DNA of 64,000 nucleotides from Pedobacter cryoconitis (GTDB lineage Bacteria; Bacteroidota; Bacteroidia; Sphingobacteriales; Sphingobacteriaceae): assembly GCA_019352875.1 (NCBI GenBank), contig JAAAFW010000015.1, forward strand, positions 1,094,056-1,158,055, in the 5' to 3' direction. A program made the position numbers and the translations under genes. A model generated the notes under the pieces. That model was not told the origin of the DNA, did no database searches, and saw only the letters and a list, made by a program, of their open reading frames with translations. Positions 36,025 through 45,574 of this stretch are shown in pieces (position 1 is the stretch's first letter; each line of letters starts with the position of its first letter).

Positions 36025-38049
36025 TCAGGACATTTGCGGATAGATCAGAAGTTTTGTCTGTTTTTCAAAAATCACGTCAAGTTTTCGCTGAGTGTGCGTC
36101 AGGGACAACAGATAGTTAGTATCCTCTTTCCGGTCCAGTACGAAGATCATAAAATCATTGACCGAGACCCTGGACTTCAGCATTCTCCAGTCTTTCCATA
36201 CTTCGGTGTCATCAAATTTAATATTGATGCTGGATTTGGTGTGCAAAAGATACTGATTGATATGTATTTTGGTTGCTTCGTCGCAGTAACAGATTACTGG
36301 CAGGCTTAATTCAGCACTTATCTTACATACTTTGGATAACCAGATGCTCATTGTAATCTCCGGCAGATAAGCTGGCGGGCAGACCAGTTGTAGTCTGTCG
36401 TGTACGGATATCGGTTTGTTGAGATGTAAAATAAAAAGGTGAGCGTCAGATTTTTCTATCAGCGCCGCAGACTTGTCCCCAAGAAATTTATCCAGCACAG
36501 TTGTACGTCTCGGCCATCCGGTAATAATGATATTAGCCGATTTTTCCTTCGCAATACGAAGTACGCCACTCGCGATATTATGATCCAGTGTGGCGACAAG
36601 CTTAATTAGTGTACCATTTCCGGATGCATATTTTGCAGAATCATTGAGTTTTTTTCTTGCTGTAACCAGGTTTGCCTGGGCATTATCACTATCTGGTACT
36701 ACCGAGAGCAGAGTGATCGGCTGTTCTGAGTTTTTGTCTTTTAACAATAAGGCCAGGTCCAGCATAGTATCCATATTATTGAAATCGGCAATAGGTATCA
36801 GAATGCTTTCCTGTTGCTGAACGGGGGCGGGGCCGTCAATTTCTTCCGCAGACACGATCTGCCTTCCTGCTTTCTCTGTGGCAAAAGATGCAACCACGCA
36901 GGTAACCAGAATTAAGATAATGGTACCGTTAAGAATATTATCATCAATAATTTTAGCCTGATAACCAACTAAAATAATAGCCAGTGTTGCTGCAGCATGC
37001 GCGCTGCTAAGACCAAAAATAAGTAAACGCTGATTTTTACTGTAGCGGAAAATCCATTGTGTAAAGGTCGCGCTGAGGTATTTACCAATCAGTGCAACCA
37101 CAGTTAATGAGCCCGCTATAATTAGAGCTTCCGGTCCGCGAAATAAAACGCGCAGATCCACGAGCATACCTACGCTGATCAGGAAGAAAGGAATGAATAA
37201 AGCATTACCTACAAATTCGATTCTGTTCATTAAAATGGAGGTATGCGGAATGAGTTTATTCAGTGCAAGTCCGGCAACGAATGATCCTATAATTGGCTCT
37301 ATTCCAGCTAACTGCGCGAGGAATGCGGAGAAAAACACGACAGAAAGAACGAAAATATAATGCGAGGTTTTTTCACTTTCCAGTTTGGTGAAAAACCATT
37401 TGGCAATCTTCGGGATTATAAAGAATACAGTAGCAGTGAATAGACTTAGTGAAATGGCCAGCTGTATCCAGAACGTAGAGTTGAGTTCCCCTTCAACGGA
37501 ACCCATAATGACAGCCAGGATAATTAAAACAGCAGTATCGGTTAGAATTGTTCCGCCGACGGTTACCGCCACAGCTTCATTTTTTCCAATTCCGAATTTA
37601 TTGATGATCGGATAAGCAACCAGTGTATGGGTAGCGAACATGCTGGCGGTTAGCAGGGAAGTTATGAAGGAGTAATTGAGCAGATAATAACAGACGGGAA
37701 AACCGATTAAAATGGGAACGGCAAAGGTTAGAAAACCGAATATAAAGCTCCGGTGTTTTTTCTTTTTGAATTCGGCCAGGTCCAGCTCGATACCTGCAAT
37801 AAACATGATATACAAGAGTCCGATGGTAGAAAATAATTCGATTGCGGAATTTTTCTTCAGGATGTTGAACCCGTAAGGACCAATGATTATACCGGCAATA
37901 ATGAAACCCACTATACCAGGTATCTTTATCTTTCCAAGCAGGATCGGAGCGATCAAAATGATAAATAGTAACAAAGAAAAGATCAGTACCGGGTTGGTAA
38001 AGGGCAGATCAAACTGTCTTGTCAAGTGCGTTAAAAAATTCGAATGCAT
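36025..38049 (-). CDS. Cation:proton antiporter (CPA2/Kef type) with universal-stress domain
   Basis: 674 residues. About 12 membrane helices of the Na_H_exchanger fold fill residues 20-395 (IKIPGIVGFIIAGIIIGPYG, ELDLAEFKKKK, AGIEPIIGSFVAGLALNKLI). A cytoplasmic part (about 410-670) contains a UspA-like domain (ESILIPIADFNNMDTMLDLA, then IIITGWP). There is no RCK/TrkA domain as in KefB/C. It exchanges Na+ or K+ for protons across the inner membrane, with the USP part as a likely nucleotide sensor. A second antiporter gene lies 66 bp upstream on the same strand. Confidence 0.92.
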   Translation of the reverse strand: MHSNFLTHLTRQFDLPFTNPVLIFSLLLFIILIAPILLGKIKIPGIVGFIIAGIIIGPYGFNILKKNSAIELFSTIGLLYIMFIAGIELDLAEFKKKKHRSFIFGFLTFAVPILIGFPVCYYLLNYSFITSLLTASMFATHTLVAYPIINKFGIGKNEAVAVTVGGTILTDTAVLIILAVIMGSVEGELNSTFWIQLAISLSLFTATVFFIIPKIAKWFFTKLESEKTSHYIFVLSVVFFSAFLAQLAGIEPIIGSFVAGLALNKLIPHTSILMNRIEFVGNALFIPFFLISVGMLVDLRVLFRGPEALIIAGSLTVVALIGKYLSATFTQWIFRYSKNQRLLIFGLSSAHAAATLAIILVGYQAKIIDDNILNGTIILILVTCVVASFATEKAGRQIVSAEEIDGPAPVQQQESILIPIADFNNMDTMLDLALLLKDKNSEQPITLLSVVPDSDNAQANLVTARKKLNDSAKYASGNGTLIKLVATLDHNIASGVLRIAKEKSANIIITGWPRRTTVLDKFLGDKSAALIEKSDAHLFILHLNKPISVHDRLQLVCPPAYLPEITMSIWLSKVCKISAELSLPVICYCDEATKIHINQYLLHTKSSINIKFDDTEVWKDWRMLKSRVSVNDFMIFVLDRKEDTNYLLSLTHTQRKLDVIFEKQTKLLIYPQMS

Positions 38050-38115
38050 AAATGTTTGTTTAAATCCTGTTGTCTTCCGTCAGGAAAACAACAGGGATAT
38101 GACCTTATGTTCTTG

Positions 38116-39354
38116 CTATTTAACAAGCCTGTCCACAACTTTATTTAGGGTAAGACCCTGCACAATAATAGAGAAAATCACAATAGTATAACTGGCAGAT
38201 ACAATAAGTGGTTTATAATCGGAATCTGGTAAAGATAAAGCAAGTGCAACGGAAATACCGCCTCTTAAACCAGCCCAGATTAAAATACCCAATCTGTTAT
38301 AATCCACCTTCAGGGATCGGCGCAGCAGAATTCCGGGCGCAGCAATACTGACACCTCTGGCAATGAGTACAAATACTACTGACAACAAACTGATTGCCCA
38401 ATAATTGGTAAAGAACGGGATAACTACGATCTGCAGGCCGATCATAACGAATAAGATAGTATTCAGCAGATCGTCAATTAAGCCCCAGATTTTATCCAGC
38501 ATACTTTTTAATCCAAAAGTACCTTTGCTTTCTCCAAGTTCCATATTACTCAGCATCAGACCTGCCGAAACAGCTGCCAGTGGAATAGAAACATGGAGTA
38601 ATCCACCAATTACAGAGATTCCCATAACCATAGAGATGGTGATCATCAGGATCGTTTGCAGATCATCTACTTTTTTTGCTAACCTGGTACAAAAATAACC
38701 GGATATTACACCGAGCAATATCCCACCAAACACTTCCTGAATAAATAATTCACCGGAATGAGACCAGGAGAAGGCTACAGAAGTATCTACTGCAAGCTCA
38801 CGAAGTGTGACAAATAACAAAATGCCCACACCATCATTAAACAGCGATTCACCACCAATTATGGTTTCCAGTGAAGGCGGTATTTTTGATTTTTTTAATA
38901 CAGATAATACAGCCACAGGATCAGTAGGTGAGATCAGGGCACCAAAAAGAAAGCAGTAAATGAGTGGAATATCCACCCCTATAACCGGCCCGATCCAGTA
39001 TAAAAGAAACCCAAAAATAGTCGTACATCCGATTACACCGACGGTGCTGAGGATTAATACAGTTCTTTTTTGTTCTTTAAGTTTTTGATAGTCGAAATGA
39101 AGGGCGCTGGCAAATAGCAGGAATGCAAGCATTACATCCAGCAGGGTTTTGGTGAAATCGATACTTGAAGTGAGGTCTGAGACTAATGCGTAAGCAGCGG
39201 GGAAGGTCTTACCGGTTAGCATTATAAGTACTGAAAAGGCGATGGCTATAACCATAATACCTATAGTACCGGGGAGTTTAACAAAGCGATGATTAAGGTA
39301 GGAAATCAAACCGCTGATGGTCACCAGGATCGTAATAGAAGTAAAAGTGTTCAT
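38116..39354 (-). CDS. Cation:proton antiporter (CPA1/NhaP type)
   Basis: 412 residues, nearly all membrane: about 12-13 helices. The ion-site motif is in GALISPTDPVAV, followed by GGESLFNDGVG, as in NhaP/NHE exchangers. There is no cytoplasmic regulatory tail. It exports Na+ or K+ in exchange for protons. With the downstream CPA2 gene and Kup 2 kb away it forms a pH and monovalent-cation group. The two antiporters could be one operon (66 bp gap). Confidence 0.93.
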   Translation of the reverse strand: MNTFTSITILVTISGLISYLNHRFVKLPGTIGIMVIAIAFSVLIMLTGKTFPAAYALVSDLTSSIDFTKTLLDVMLAFLLFASALHFDYQKLKEQKRTVLILSTVGVIGCTTIFGFLLYWIGPVIGVDIPLIYCFLFGALISPTDPVAVLSVLKKSKIPPSLETIIGGESLFNDGVGILLFVTLRELAVDTSVAFSWSHSGELFIQEVFGGILLGVISGYFCTRLAKKVDDLQTILMITISMVMGISVIGGLLHVSIPLAAVSAGLMLSNMELGESKGTFGLKSMLDKIWGLIDDLLNTILFVMIGLQIVVIPFFTNYWAISLLSVVFVLIARGVSIAAPGILLRRSLKVDYNRLGILIWAGLRGGISVALALSLPDSDYKPLIVSASYTIVIFSIIVQGLTLNKVVDRLVK

Positions 39355-39529
39355 TTAATAATTAAAAGTGTCAGCTTGTAGGCAATATAATATACGGCAA
39401 CAAAATAACATTATCTAAAGTTTTTTTTATCTGCTTAATGTCATTCCACGATTTCGGCCGATCTGAAAAAATTTAGGAAGATTGAAAAAAACAATGTACT
39501 TTGATTTCACCTGAAACAAAAAAGAAGCC

Positions 39530-40036
39530 ATGAAATTATCTTTCGGAACCAGTTTTCATAATCAACCTAATTATTTTATTGAGAAAATATGGCGGGGGCT
39601 GTTGGCCGGTTCTGATGACTTTATAACTAATTATCAAAATTATCAGCGACGCTATCTGGAGAAATTTGGCGTATGCTGGGATGGAGAAGATTTTGGTGAG
39701 TTTATGGAGCCTAAGTTACATACGATCAGAAAAGATCTGGATAATGAATGGTCGGCAGGGAAGACCATACAGCTGGTTATTAACCTCAATGCTGCCGATG
39801 AATTTCAGTTTGCACCACAGATAACCTGCACTTCGGTACAGCGTATCCATATAGACTACTCCGGATTGATTAAAGAAAATGGACCTGCTGTTTTTATTGA
39901 TTACCAACTGCTGGATCAGGAAACCCTGGCCAGATTGGCGATTAATGACGGGTTTCCCACGATTGCCGATTTCTTCCTGTACTTCAACGAAGAGTTTGCC
40001 GGAAATCTGATACACTGGACGCCAATCCGGTACTAA
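39530..40036 (+). CDS. Hypothetical protein, possibly ASCH/PUA-like
   Basis: 168 residues, soluble, no signal peptide. The segment PKLHTIRKD at about 61-69 and the following strand-rich part (AGKTIQLVINL, CTSVQRIHIDYSG) resemble short Bacteroidota and phage proteins with an ASCH-like fold (KxHTIR, then a beta barrel). That fold binds RNA or modified nucleotides. This is a weak, motif-level resemblance. It is a single gene between converging and diverging neighbours; the metallophosphatase ends 6 bp away on the other strand. Confidence 0.7.
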   Translation: MKLSFGTSFHNQPNYFIEKIWRGLLAGSDDFITNYQNYQRRYLEKFGVCWDGEDFGEFMEPKLHTIRKDLDNEWSAGKTIQLVINLNAADEFQFAPQITCTSVQRIHIDYSGLIKENGPAVFIDYQLLDQETLARLAINDGFPTIADFFLYFNEEFAGNLIHWTPIRY

Positions 40037-40042
40037 TTTTAA

Positions 40043-41200
40043 TTAAGCCTGATCGTTTAAATAAGCTGCTTTTTCAGCTGGATTGAATGAATATTCAAAT
40101 TCTTCGTATAAAGCTGCGCTTTCACCATCTTTTAAACCTTCGTGAGGAATCGCATAATAGCGGCCTTTAATTGTTCTTCCTTCAGTATTTCTTTCTATGC
40201 TGAGATTTAGAAACCCATGCTGCATTGCGCAGAAACGTTCCAGTTTCACGTTGTCGAATAAGGGACTGTCGTTGCTGTAGCTAATATCATCTGCTTCTGC
40301 CAGCCAGTGCATTTCATCAAATCCTCCGGCACCACAAACGATAAAAGGAACAATATTGCCGTCTGCATAAGTTTTGCTGAAACGCTGATAATTATGTACG
40401 TGTCCGCTAAGTACCAATTCTGGTTTTACACCGGCCTGTTCGAAGCAATCATCTAAAAAGGTGAGCATAGGCAAACTGGAACCGTGGTTGAAGTCGGCAG
40501 AATAAGGGGAATGGTGTAAAGCGACAATCAGCGCTTTTTCGTGCTGTTCAGTTGCGGCATGTTTTAACTCCTCTATAAACCATGTTTTTTGCTCTGCCGT
40601 AATTACGCCGTATTTGGGAACATTGGTATAAAGTCCGATTATATTCGCCAAAGGGGTCTGTAATGTCCAGTAGATATTAGGCTGCACACCGCTCAATCTA
40701 TCTTTTTTACTTCCAAAAGGTACTGGCCGGGGGGCCGATCCGCAAAATACACTGCAGAAAGCATCCAGGCTATGGTATGGCTTTTCACTTAGCGGGTTTA
40801 CATCACTATCGTGGTTTCCGGGAATCGCGAAGATTGGTAGCGGATAATTTTTGTAAGGTTTAAAGAACTGTTGTTCATATTGGTTAGCTTCTCCATAGTG
40901 ATAAACGATATCACCTACATGGAAAAGAAAAGATGGTTTTTCATCAGCTGAAGGAGCTTCCAGAAATTGCTTGCCCATTTCTTCTGCAATCTGTTTTTGG
41001 AAGGCAGGTGATTTTATTCCACCGGTATCTCCGGCAACCTGAAAAATCATTTTATCTGGTGTTGCAGTCTGAATCTGTGGTTCTAGGCGGTAAGGATACT
41101 CTCCAATCGCCATTGGAGCCTGCAGGTATTTATAATTATCGTCTGGTTGGTTAAGTTTAAAGAGGGGTTTTACGGGGATGCTTTTATTTTCTGACAACAT
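40043..41200 (-). CDS. Metallophosphoesterase, calcineurin-like
   Basis: 385 residues without signal peptide. All five metal motifs of the calcineurin-like fold are present: Asp58 (AGDTGG), Asp97 (GDIVYHYG), Asn129-His130-Asp131 (GNHDS), HHSPY and GHVHNYQRF. The layout is close to purple-acid-phosphatase-type proteins but lacks export, so the substrate may be a cytoplasmic phosphoester. It is a single gene, about 240 bp from the divergent kup. Confidence 0.9.
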   Translation of the reverse strand: MLSENKSIPVKPLFKLNQPDDNYKYLQAPMAIGEYPYRLEPQIQTATPDKMIFQVAGDTGGIKSPAFQKQIAEEMGKQFLEAPSADEKPSFLFHVGDIVYHYGEANQYEQQFFKPYKNYPLPIFAIPGNHDSDVNPLSEKPYHSLDAFCSVFCGSAPRPVPFGSKKDRLSGVQPNIYWTLQTPLANIIGLYTNVPKYGVITAEQKTWFIEELKHAATEQHEKALIVALHHSPYSADFNHGSSLPMLTFLDDCFEQAGVKPELVLSGHVHNYQRFSKTYADGNIVPFIVCGAGGFDEMHWLAEADDISYSNDSPLFDNVKLERFCAMQHGFLNLSIERNTEGRTIKGRYYAIPHEGLKDGESAALYEEFEYSFNPAEKAAYLNDQA

Positions 41201-41215
41201 GATGCTAAATTCGGA

Positions 41216-41329
41216 ATGAACAGGCTATTCAGGCAGGAAGGTGGAATTGACCGGATGGATGAGCTGTCTGAGTATATCCTGTGGTATGAACTCAAATATC
41301 GCAAAATTTATGCGCAAAAACGACTCTAA
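41216..41329 (+). CDS. Possible 37-residue small protein
   Basis: ATG 41216 to TAA 41327-41329. The product is charged and amphipathic (RMDELSEYILWYELKYRK) with no membrane segment. It lies in the gap between the metallophosphatase and kup, about 85 nt upstream of the kup -7 box. The length alone is close to chance; no homologue is recognised. Confidence 0.25.
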   Translation: MNRLFRQEGGIDRMDELSEYILWYELKYRKIYAQKRL

Positions 41330-41415
41330 GGCGGTTTACGTCGAAATTTAACCTGTATTTAACAGTCAGATGATAAATTATATGATATGCACATACCCAA
41401 TCATTTACAATTGCA

Positions 41416-41423
41416 TACATTTG
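41416..41423 (+). promoter_or_regulatory. -7 box of kup
   Basis: TACATTTG, a full TAnnTTTG match, 18 nt before the kup ATG. No clear TTG -33 element at the usual distance. Confidence 0.45.
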
Positions 41424-41441
41424 CGCCACTAATTTAAAAAG

Positions 41442-43379
41442 ATGGCAAGTCATAAGGATGTCAACAAGCTGACAGCTGCAGGTGTGTTAATTAGCCTGGG
41501 CATTATTTACGGAGATATTGGTACTTCTCCTTTATATGTTTTTAAAGCTATAATCGGAGACCGGCTTATTACAGCAGATCTGATCCTGGGAGGGTTATCC
41601 TGCATCTTCTGGACGCTGACGCTTCAAACCACCCTGAAATATGTGATTATTACATTACAGGCAGATAATAAAGGAGAGGGTGGCATTTTCTCATTGTATT
41701 CCCTGGTGAAACGAAGAGCTAAATGGTTAATCATACCGGCAATGGTTGGGGGAGCAGCCTTATTGGCGGATGGTATTATGACCCCCGCGGTTACAGTTTC
41801 TTCTGCTATTGAAGGTTTGGGCATTATCTATAAAGATCTGCCGACTGTGCCGATTGTAATTCTGATCATCACATTTCTTTTTGGTATACAGCAGTTCGGA
41901 ACTTCTTTTATCGGTAAGGCATTTGGTCCGATCATGTGGATCTGGTTTACGATGATCGCTGTGCTGGGTACAGTTTATGTGCTGAGTTTCCCGGAAATAC
42001 TAAAAGCAGTTAATCCATATTATGCCTACCATATTCTGACAACGAATCCAGAGGCTTTCTTAATTATAGGTGCGGTATTCCTGTGTACAACAGGAGCAGA
42101 AGCATTGTATTCGGATTTAGGACATTGCGGAAGATCAAATATTCGTGTGAGCTGGATTTATGTGAAAATCTGTCTGGTGCTAAGTTATATGGGACAAGGG
42201 GTATGGTTATGGCAATTGCAGGGAACACATCTGGGTCAGGTGAATCCTTTCTTCCATATTATGCCGGACTGGTTCCTTATTTATGGAATTTTGATTGCCA
42301 CCGTAGCTGCTGCAGTTGCGAGCCAGGCACTGATTTCGGGATCATTTACCCTTATTTCTGAAGCTGTAAGGTTAAACCTCTGGCCTAAGGTAAAGATTAA
42401 TTTCCCGAGTAATTCAAAAGGCCAGTTATATGTCCCCTCGATGAACTGGGTATTATTTGCCGGCTGTATCCTGGTTGTACTGATCTTTCAGAAATCAGAA
42501 AATATGGAGGCTGCATACGGGCTTTCTATTACGGTGGCTATGTTGATGACAACTATCCTGGTTTCTATATTCCTGATCCGTAAAAAAGTTCCTTATTACC
42601 TGATCGGGGTATTCCTGTTGGTTTATGGTGTTATAGAAATTACATTCCTGTTGGGGAATGTCGCCAAAATCATGCATGGTGGATGGTTTACCTTGCTGTT
42701 GGGGATGTCATTATTCTCTATTATGTGGACATGGTCCAATGGCCGCAGAATCAGAAACCGGTATATGCGCTTTGTGGATATCGAGAAATTCTACCCGATT
42801 CTAGGCAAGATCAGTGAAGATGAATCTATTCCAAAATATGCATCTCAGCTGGTTTACCTGACGAGTGCAAATTTTGCAACGGAAATTGAATCTTCTATTA
42901 TGTATTCCATTATTCAGAAGCATCCAAAAAGGGCAGATGTGTACTGGCTTATTCACGTGGACGTAACCGACGAACCCTTTACACTCGAATATAAAGTGGA
43001 GCAGTTGATTGATAAGAAATTGATTCGCATTGATTTCCGGTTAGGATTCCGCGTAGAGCAGCGTGTTAATGTACTTTTCCGTAAAGTTGTAGAGGAGATG
43101 GTTGCCAACAAGGAAATTGATATCACCAGTAAATACAACTCGCTTAAAGAACATCATATCGCCGGCGATTTCAGGTTTGTTGTAATCGAAAAAGTACTCT
43201 CAAACGCAGATACACTGAATCTGATTGAAAGATTCACAATGATTTACTATGGTTTTCTCAAAACATTCAGTGTAGCAGAGGAAAAAGGTTTTGGCCTGGA
43301 CCTGAGTTTTGTTGCAGTGGAAAAGGTACCGCTGATCGTAGATATTCCAACAGATTTTCAGCTGAAAAGATTAAACTAG
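41442..43379 (+). CDS. kup: Low-affinity potassium transporter Kup
   Basis: 645 residues. The family start is clear (GIIYGDIGTSPLYVFKA at about 20-36), about 12 membrane helices follow to about 440, then a cytoplasmic C-terminal domain of about 200 residues. Further Kup motifs are DNKGEGGIFSLYSL and TTGAEALYSDLGHCGR. It takes up K+ with protons through the inner membrane. It lies 3 kb from two cation:proton antiporters and ends in a 4-bp CTAG overlap with the convergent AraC gene. Confidence 0.97.
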   Translation: MASHKDVNKLTAAGVLISLGIIYGDIGTSPLYVFKAIIGDRLITADLILGGLSCIFWTLTLQTTLKYVIITLQADNKGEGGIFSLYSLVKRRAKWLIIPAMVGGAALLADGIMTPAVTVSSAIEGLGIIYKDLPTVPIVILIITFLFGIQQFGTSFIGKAFGPIMWIWFTMIAVLGTVYVLSFPEILKAVNPYYAYHILTTNPEAFLIIGAVFLCTTGAEALYSDLGHCGRSNIRVSWIYVKICLVLSYMGQGVWLWQLQGTHLGQVNPFFHIMPDWFLIYGILIATVAAAVASQALISGSFTLISEAVRLNLWPKVKINFPSNSKGQLYVPSMNWVLFAGCILVVLIFQKSENMEAAYGLSITVAMLMTTILVSIFLIRKKVPYYLIGVFLLVYGVIEITFLLGNVAKIMHGGWFTLLLGMSLFSIMWTWSNGRRIRNRYMRFVDIEKFYPILGKISEDESIPKYASQLVYLTSANFATEIESSIMYSIIQKHPKRADVYWLIHVDVTDEPFTLEYKVEQLIDKKLIRIDFRLGFRVEQRVNVLFRKVVEEMVANKEIDITSKYNSLKEHHIAGDFRFVVIEKVLSNADTLNLIERFTMIYYGFLKTFSVAEEKGFGLDLSFVAVEKVPLIVDIPTDFQLKRLN

Positions 43380-44164
43380 ACTTTTTTAGCAAAATCCGTC
43401 GGACGGAAATTAGTTAACTGATGGAAAGCTTTACTAAAGGCTGCCAAACTGTTATACCCTGTCAGATAAGCGATTTCTGAAGTGGTTTTGTCGTGCTGAA
43501 GCAGCATTTCTATAGCTTTGACAGTACGGAGTAATTTGAGGTACTGCAGAAAGGAAATGCTCATCGTGGACTGAAATAATCTCGACAGTGTCCGCTCGCC
43601 CATTCCGAATCTTTCACTCAGGGAGCGTAATGTTAACGGTTCCGAAAAATGTGTACTCAGATACATAATAACCGGGCGTAGTCTGGTGTTGGCCGTCGTG
43701 GGCAACGCAATAGGTAAAGCGCGGGTATTGAGTTTAGGCAGAATGTCTTTAATGGCCGACAGCAAAGTAAAACCTTCTTCCTTTGAATTCACAGTTCCGC
43801 TCCAGTGTTCTGTAAATACAATCATCTCAAATAGGAGATTATTGACGGGGTATATGCCCAGCTTATCATAAAAGGGATCTTTACCATCGTCATGGAAATA
43901 CAAGCTTCTGGTGACAGTTTGTGCATTCCGCACCTTCAGATAATGTTCAAGTCCGCTAGGAATCCAGACATAGTGACGCGCAGGTATAATGTAAGTCTTG
44001 TTCTGCATATAGATATAGGCAATACCGCCTTCAACATAAGTAAGCTGATGTTTCTGATGTGCATGGGGCGGCAGGCGGCGTTCTACTTTTTCGTGCATGA
44101 CGAAGATACCTTTCGGTTTTAGATCTATGGCTTTCAGGTAGGCTTGAGTCTCTGAATATTGCAT
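43376..44164 (-). CDS. AraC-family regulator of the adjacent efflux operon
   Basis: 262 residues: N-terminal cupin domain (about 20-110; HAHQKHQLTYVEGGIAYIYM) and C-terminal AraC HTH (about 165-260; TSEIAYLTGYNSLAAFSKAFHQ). The gene is divergent from the tolC-hlyD-MFS operon with 83 bp between starts, so that operon is the probable target. Its stop codon overlaps that of kup. Confidence 0.93.
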   Translation of the reverse strand: MQYSETQAYLKAIDLKPKGIFVMHEKVERRLPPHAHQKHQLTYVEGGIAYIYMQNKTYIIPARHYVWIPSGLEHYLKVRNAQTVTRSLYFHDDGKDPFYDKLGIYPVNNLLFEMIVFTEHWSGTVNSKEEGFTLLSAIKDILPKLNTRALPIALPTTANTRLRPVIMYLSTHFSEPLTLRSLSERFGMGERTLSRLFQSTMSISFLQYLKLLRTVKAIEMLLQHDKTTSEIAYLTGYNSLAAFSKAFHQLTNFRPTDFAKKV

Positions 44165-44222
44165 TGGCTGGAATGGACTAATAAATGGTAATATAGATAA
44201 AATTACATGATTCTAAGCACCG

Positions 44223-44230
44223 TATTTTTG
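44223..44230 (+). promoter_or_regulatory. -7 box of the efflux operon
   Basis: TATTTTTG, full TAnnTTTG match, 17 nt before the tolC-like ATG 44248. Confidence 0.45.
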
Positions 44231-44247
44231 TACTATTGTTTACCTAT

Positions 44248-45573
44248 ATGTATCATCTTCATAAAAAGACAGCTCTGATTTTGCTGTCATTCGCTCTCTT
44301 CAATCCCGTTAAAGCTCAAAATCCCGTTCATGGGGAGCTTTCCATTCAACAAATCTGGGACAAGGTTTCAACTCAAAACAAAGCTGTTCAGATTCAGGAT
44401 CTCCGTGTCCGCGAATCGGTAGAAGGTATTAAAGATGCCAAAGCAGAAAGACTGCCTGAGATTGGCGTGGAGGGCGAGTATGCCCGCGTCAGTAATTTTC
44501 CGGTTTATGAAAACGGCTTATTCCATGCACCTACACAGGTGGAGGTCGTACATACCTCTTATCGTGTCGGTGGAGAAGCTTACTTAAACCTTTATAATGG
44601 TGGGCGGACTAATCTCAACATTAAGCTGGAGCAGAAAGAAAATGAAATCGCGCAGGAGCGCAGACATCTGACAGTTTCAGAAATGAAGCTCCAGGCAGCG
44701 GCTTTATATCTTGACATGCAGCGTAGTGGTGTTTTTAAGACTTTACTGTTGAAGGATATCAGCGACCAGCAAAAGCAACTTGAGGAAATTCGGCAATTGC
44801 AAAAAAATGGTGTTGTGCTAAAAAGTGACGTACTACGTGTGACTTTAAAGCTGTCCAAACAGCAAATGGCACTGGAGCAGTTAAATAATGACCTGAAAAT
44901 CGCCAATCAAAAATTGAATATACTAATGGGGGAGCCTGATGAATTTGTACTTAGCCCAGCTGCCGAAGATCAAAATGAAATGCCTGTTCTGCTTCCTTAT
45001 CAGGAATATCTGAATACAGCAATGGGACATTCTTATTCCTTTAAAATATCAGAAAAGGAGGAGGAACTTCGTGAACTGGAGCTGCGTAAGGTGAAATCTA
45101 ATACGGCTTTGAAATTAGGTCTTTTTGCAAATTACAGCTATTCCTACCCGCAAATTATGCTGTATCCATATTCAATCGCACTATACGGATTAGGGATGAC
45201 AGGTGTCAAAGCCAGCTTCCCGATCTCATCTCTTTACCACAATACGCATAAAACCCGTGCCGCTGTATTAAAAATACAGGAACAGGAAGTTGAACATGGT
45301 GATACAGAGGACAAAATTAGAGTGGAAGTAAATACGGCCTACCTACGTTACCAGGAATCTCTGAAAAGAATGAATGTTGCCCGGGAAAATATCGTTCAGG
45401 CGACAGAAAACTTAAGGATTGTAAATAATACTTATTTCAATCAGCTGGCACTGGTCACAGATTTATTAGATGCAGATACACAATTACTGCAAACCCGGTT
45501 CGATTATGCTGCGGCAAAAATAGCTGCTCAGTTTCAATATTATCAATTACAAAAGGCAATAGGCAATATCTAA
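44248..45573 (+). CDS. TolC-family outer-membrane efflux protein
   Basis: 441 residues from ATG 44248; an in-frame TTG at 44236 adds four residues before the signal peptide. Leader of about 24 residues ending VKAQ. Two outer-membrane efflux repeats with long coiled helices follow (KLEQKENEIAQERR, then QLQKNGVVLKSDVLRV). It is the outer-membrane channel of a tripartite pump. The membrane-fusion gene starts 1 bp after its stop. Confidence 0.93.
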   Translation: MYHLHKKTALILLSFALFNPVKAQNPVHGELSIQQIWDKVSTQNKAVQIQDLRVRESVEGIKDAKAERLPEIGVEGEYARVSNFPVYENGLFHAPTQVEVVHTSYRVGGEAYLNLYNGGRTNLNIKLEQKENEIAQERRHLTVSEMKLQAAALYLDMQRSGVFKTLLLKDISDQQKQLEEIRQLQKNGVVLKSDVLRVTLKLSKQQMALEQLNNDLKIANQKLNILMGEPDEFVLSPAAEDQNEMPVLLPYQEYLNTAMGHSYSFKISEKEEELRELELRKVKSNTALKLGLFANYSYSYPQIMLYPYSIALYGLGMTGVKASFPISSLYHNTHKTRAAVLKIQEQEVEHGDTEDKIRVEVNTAYLRYQESLKRMNVARENIVQATENLRIVNNTYFNQLALVTDLLDADTQLLQTRFDYAAAKIAAQFQYYQLQKAIGNI

Positions 45574-45574
45574 A

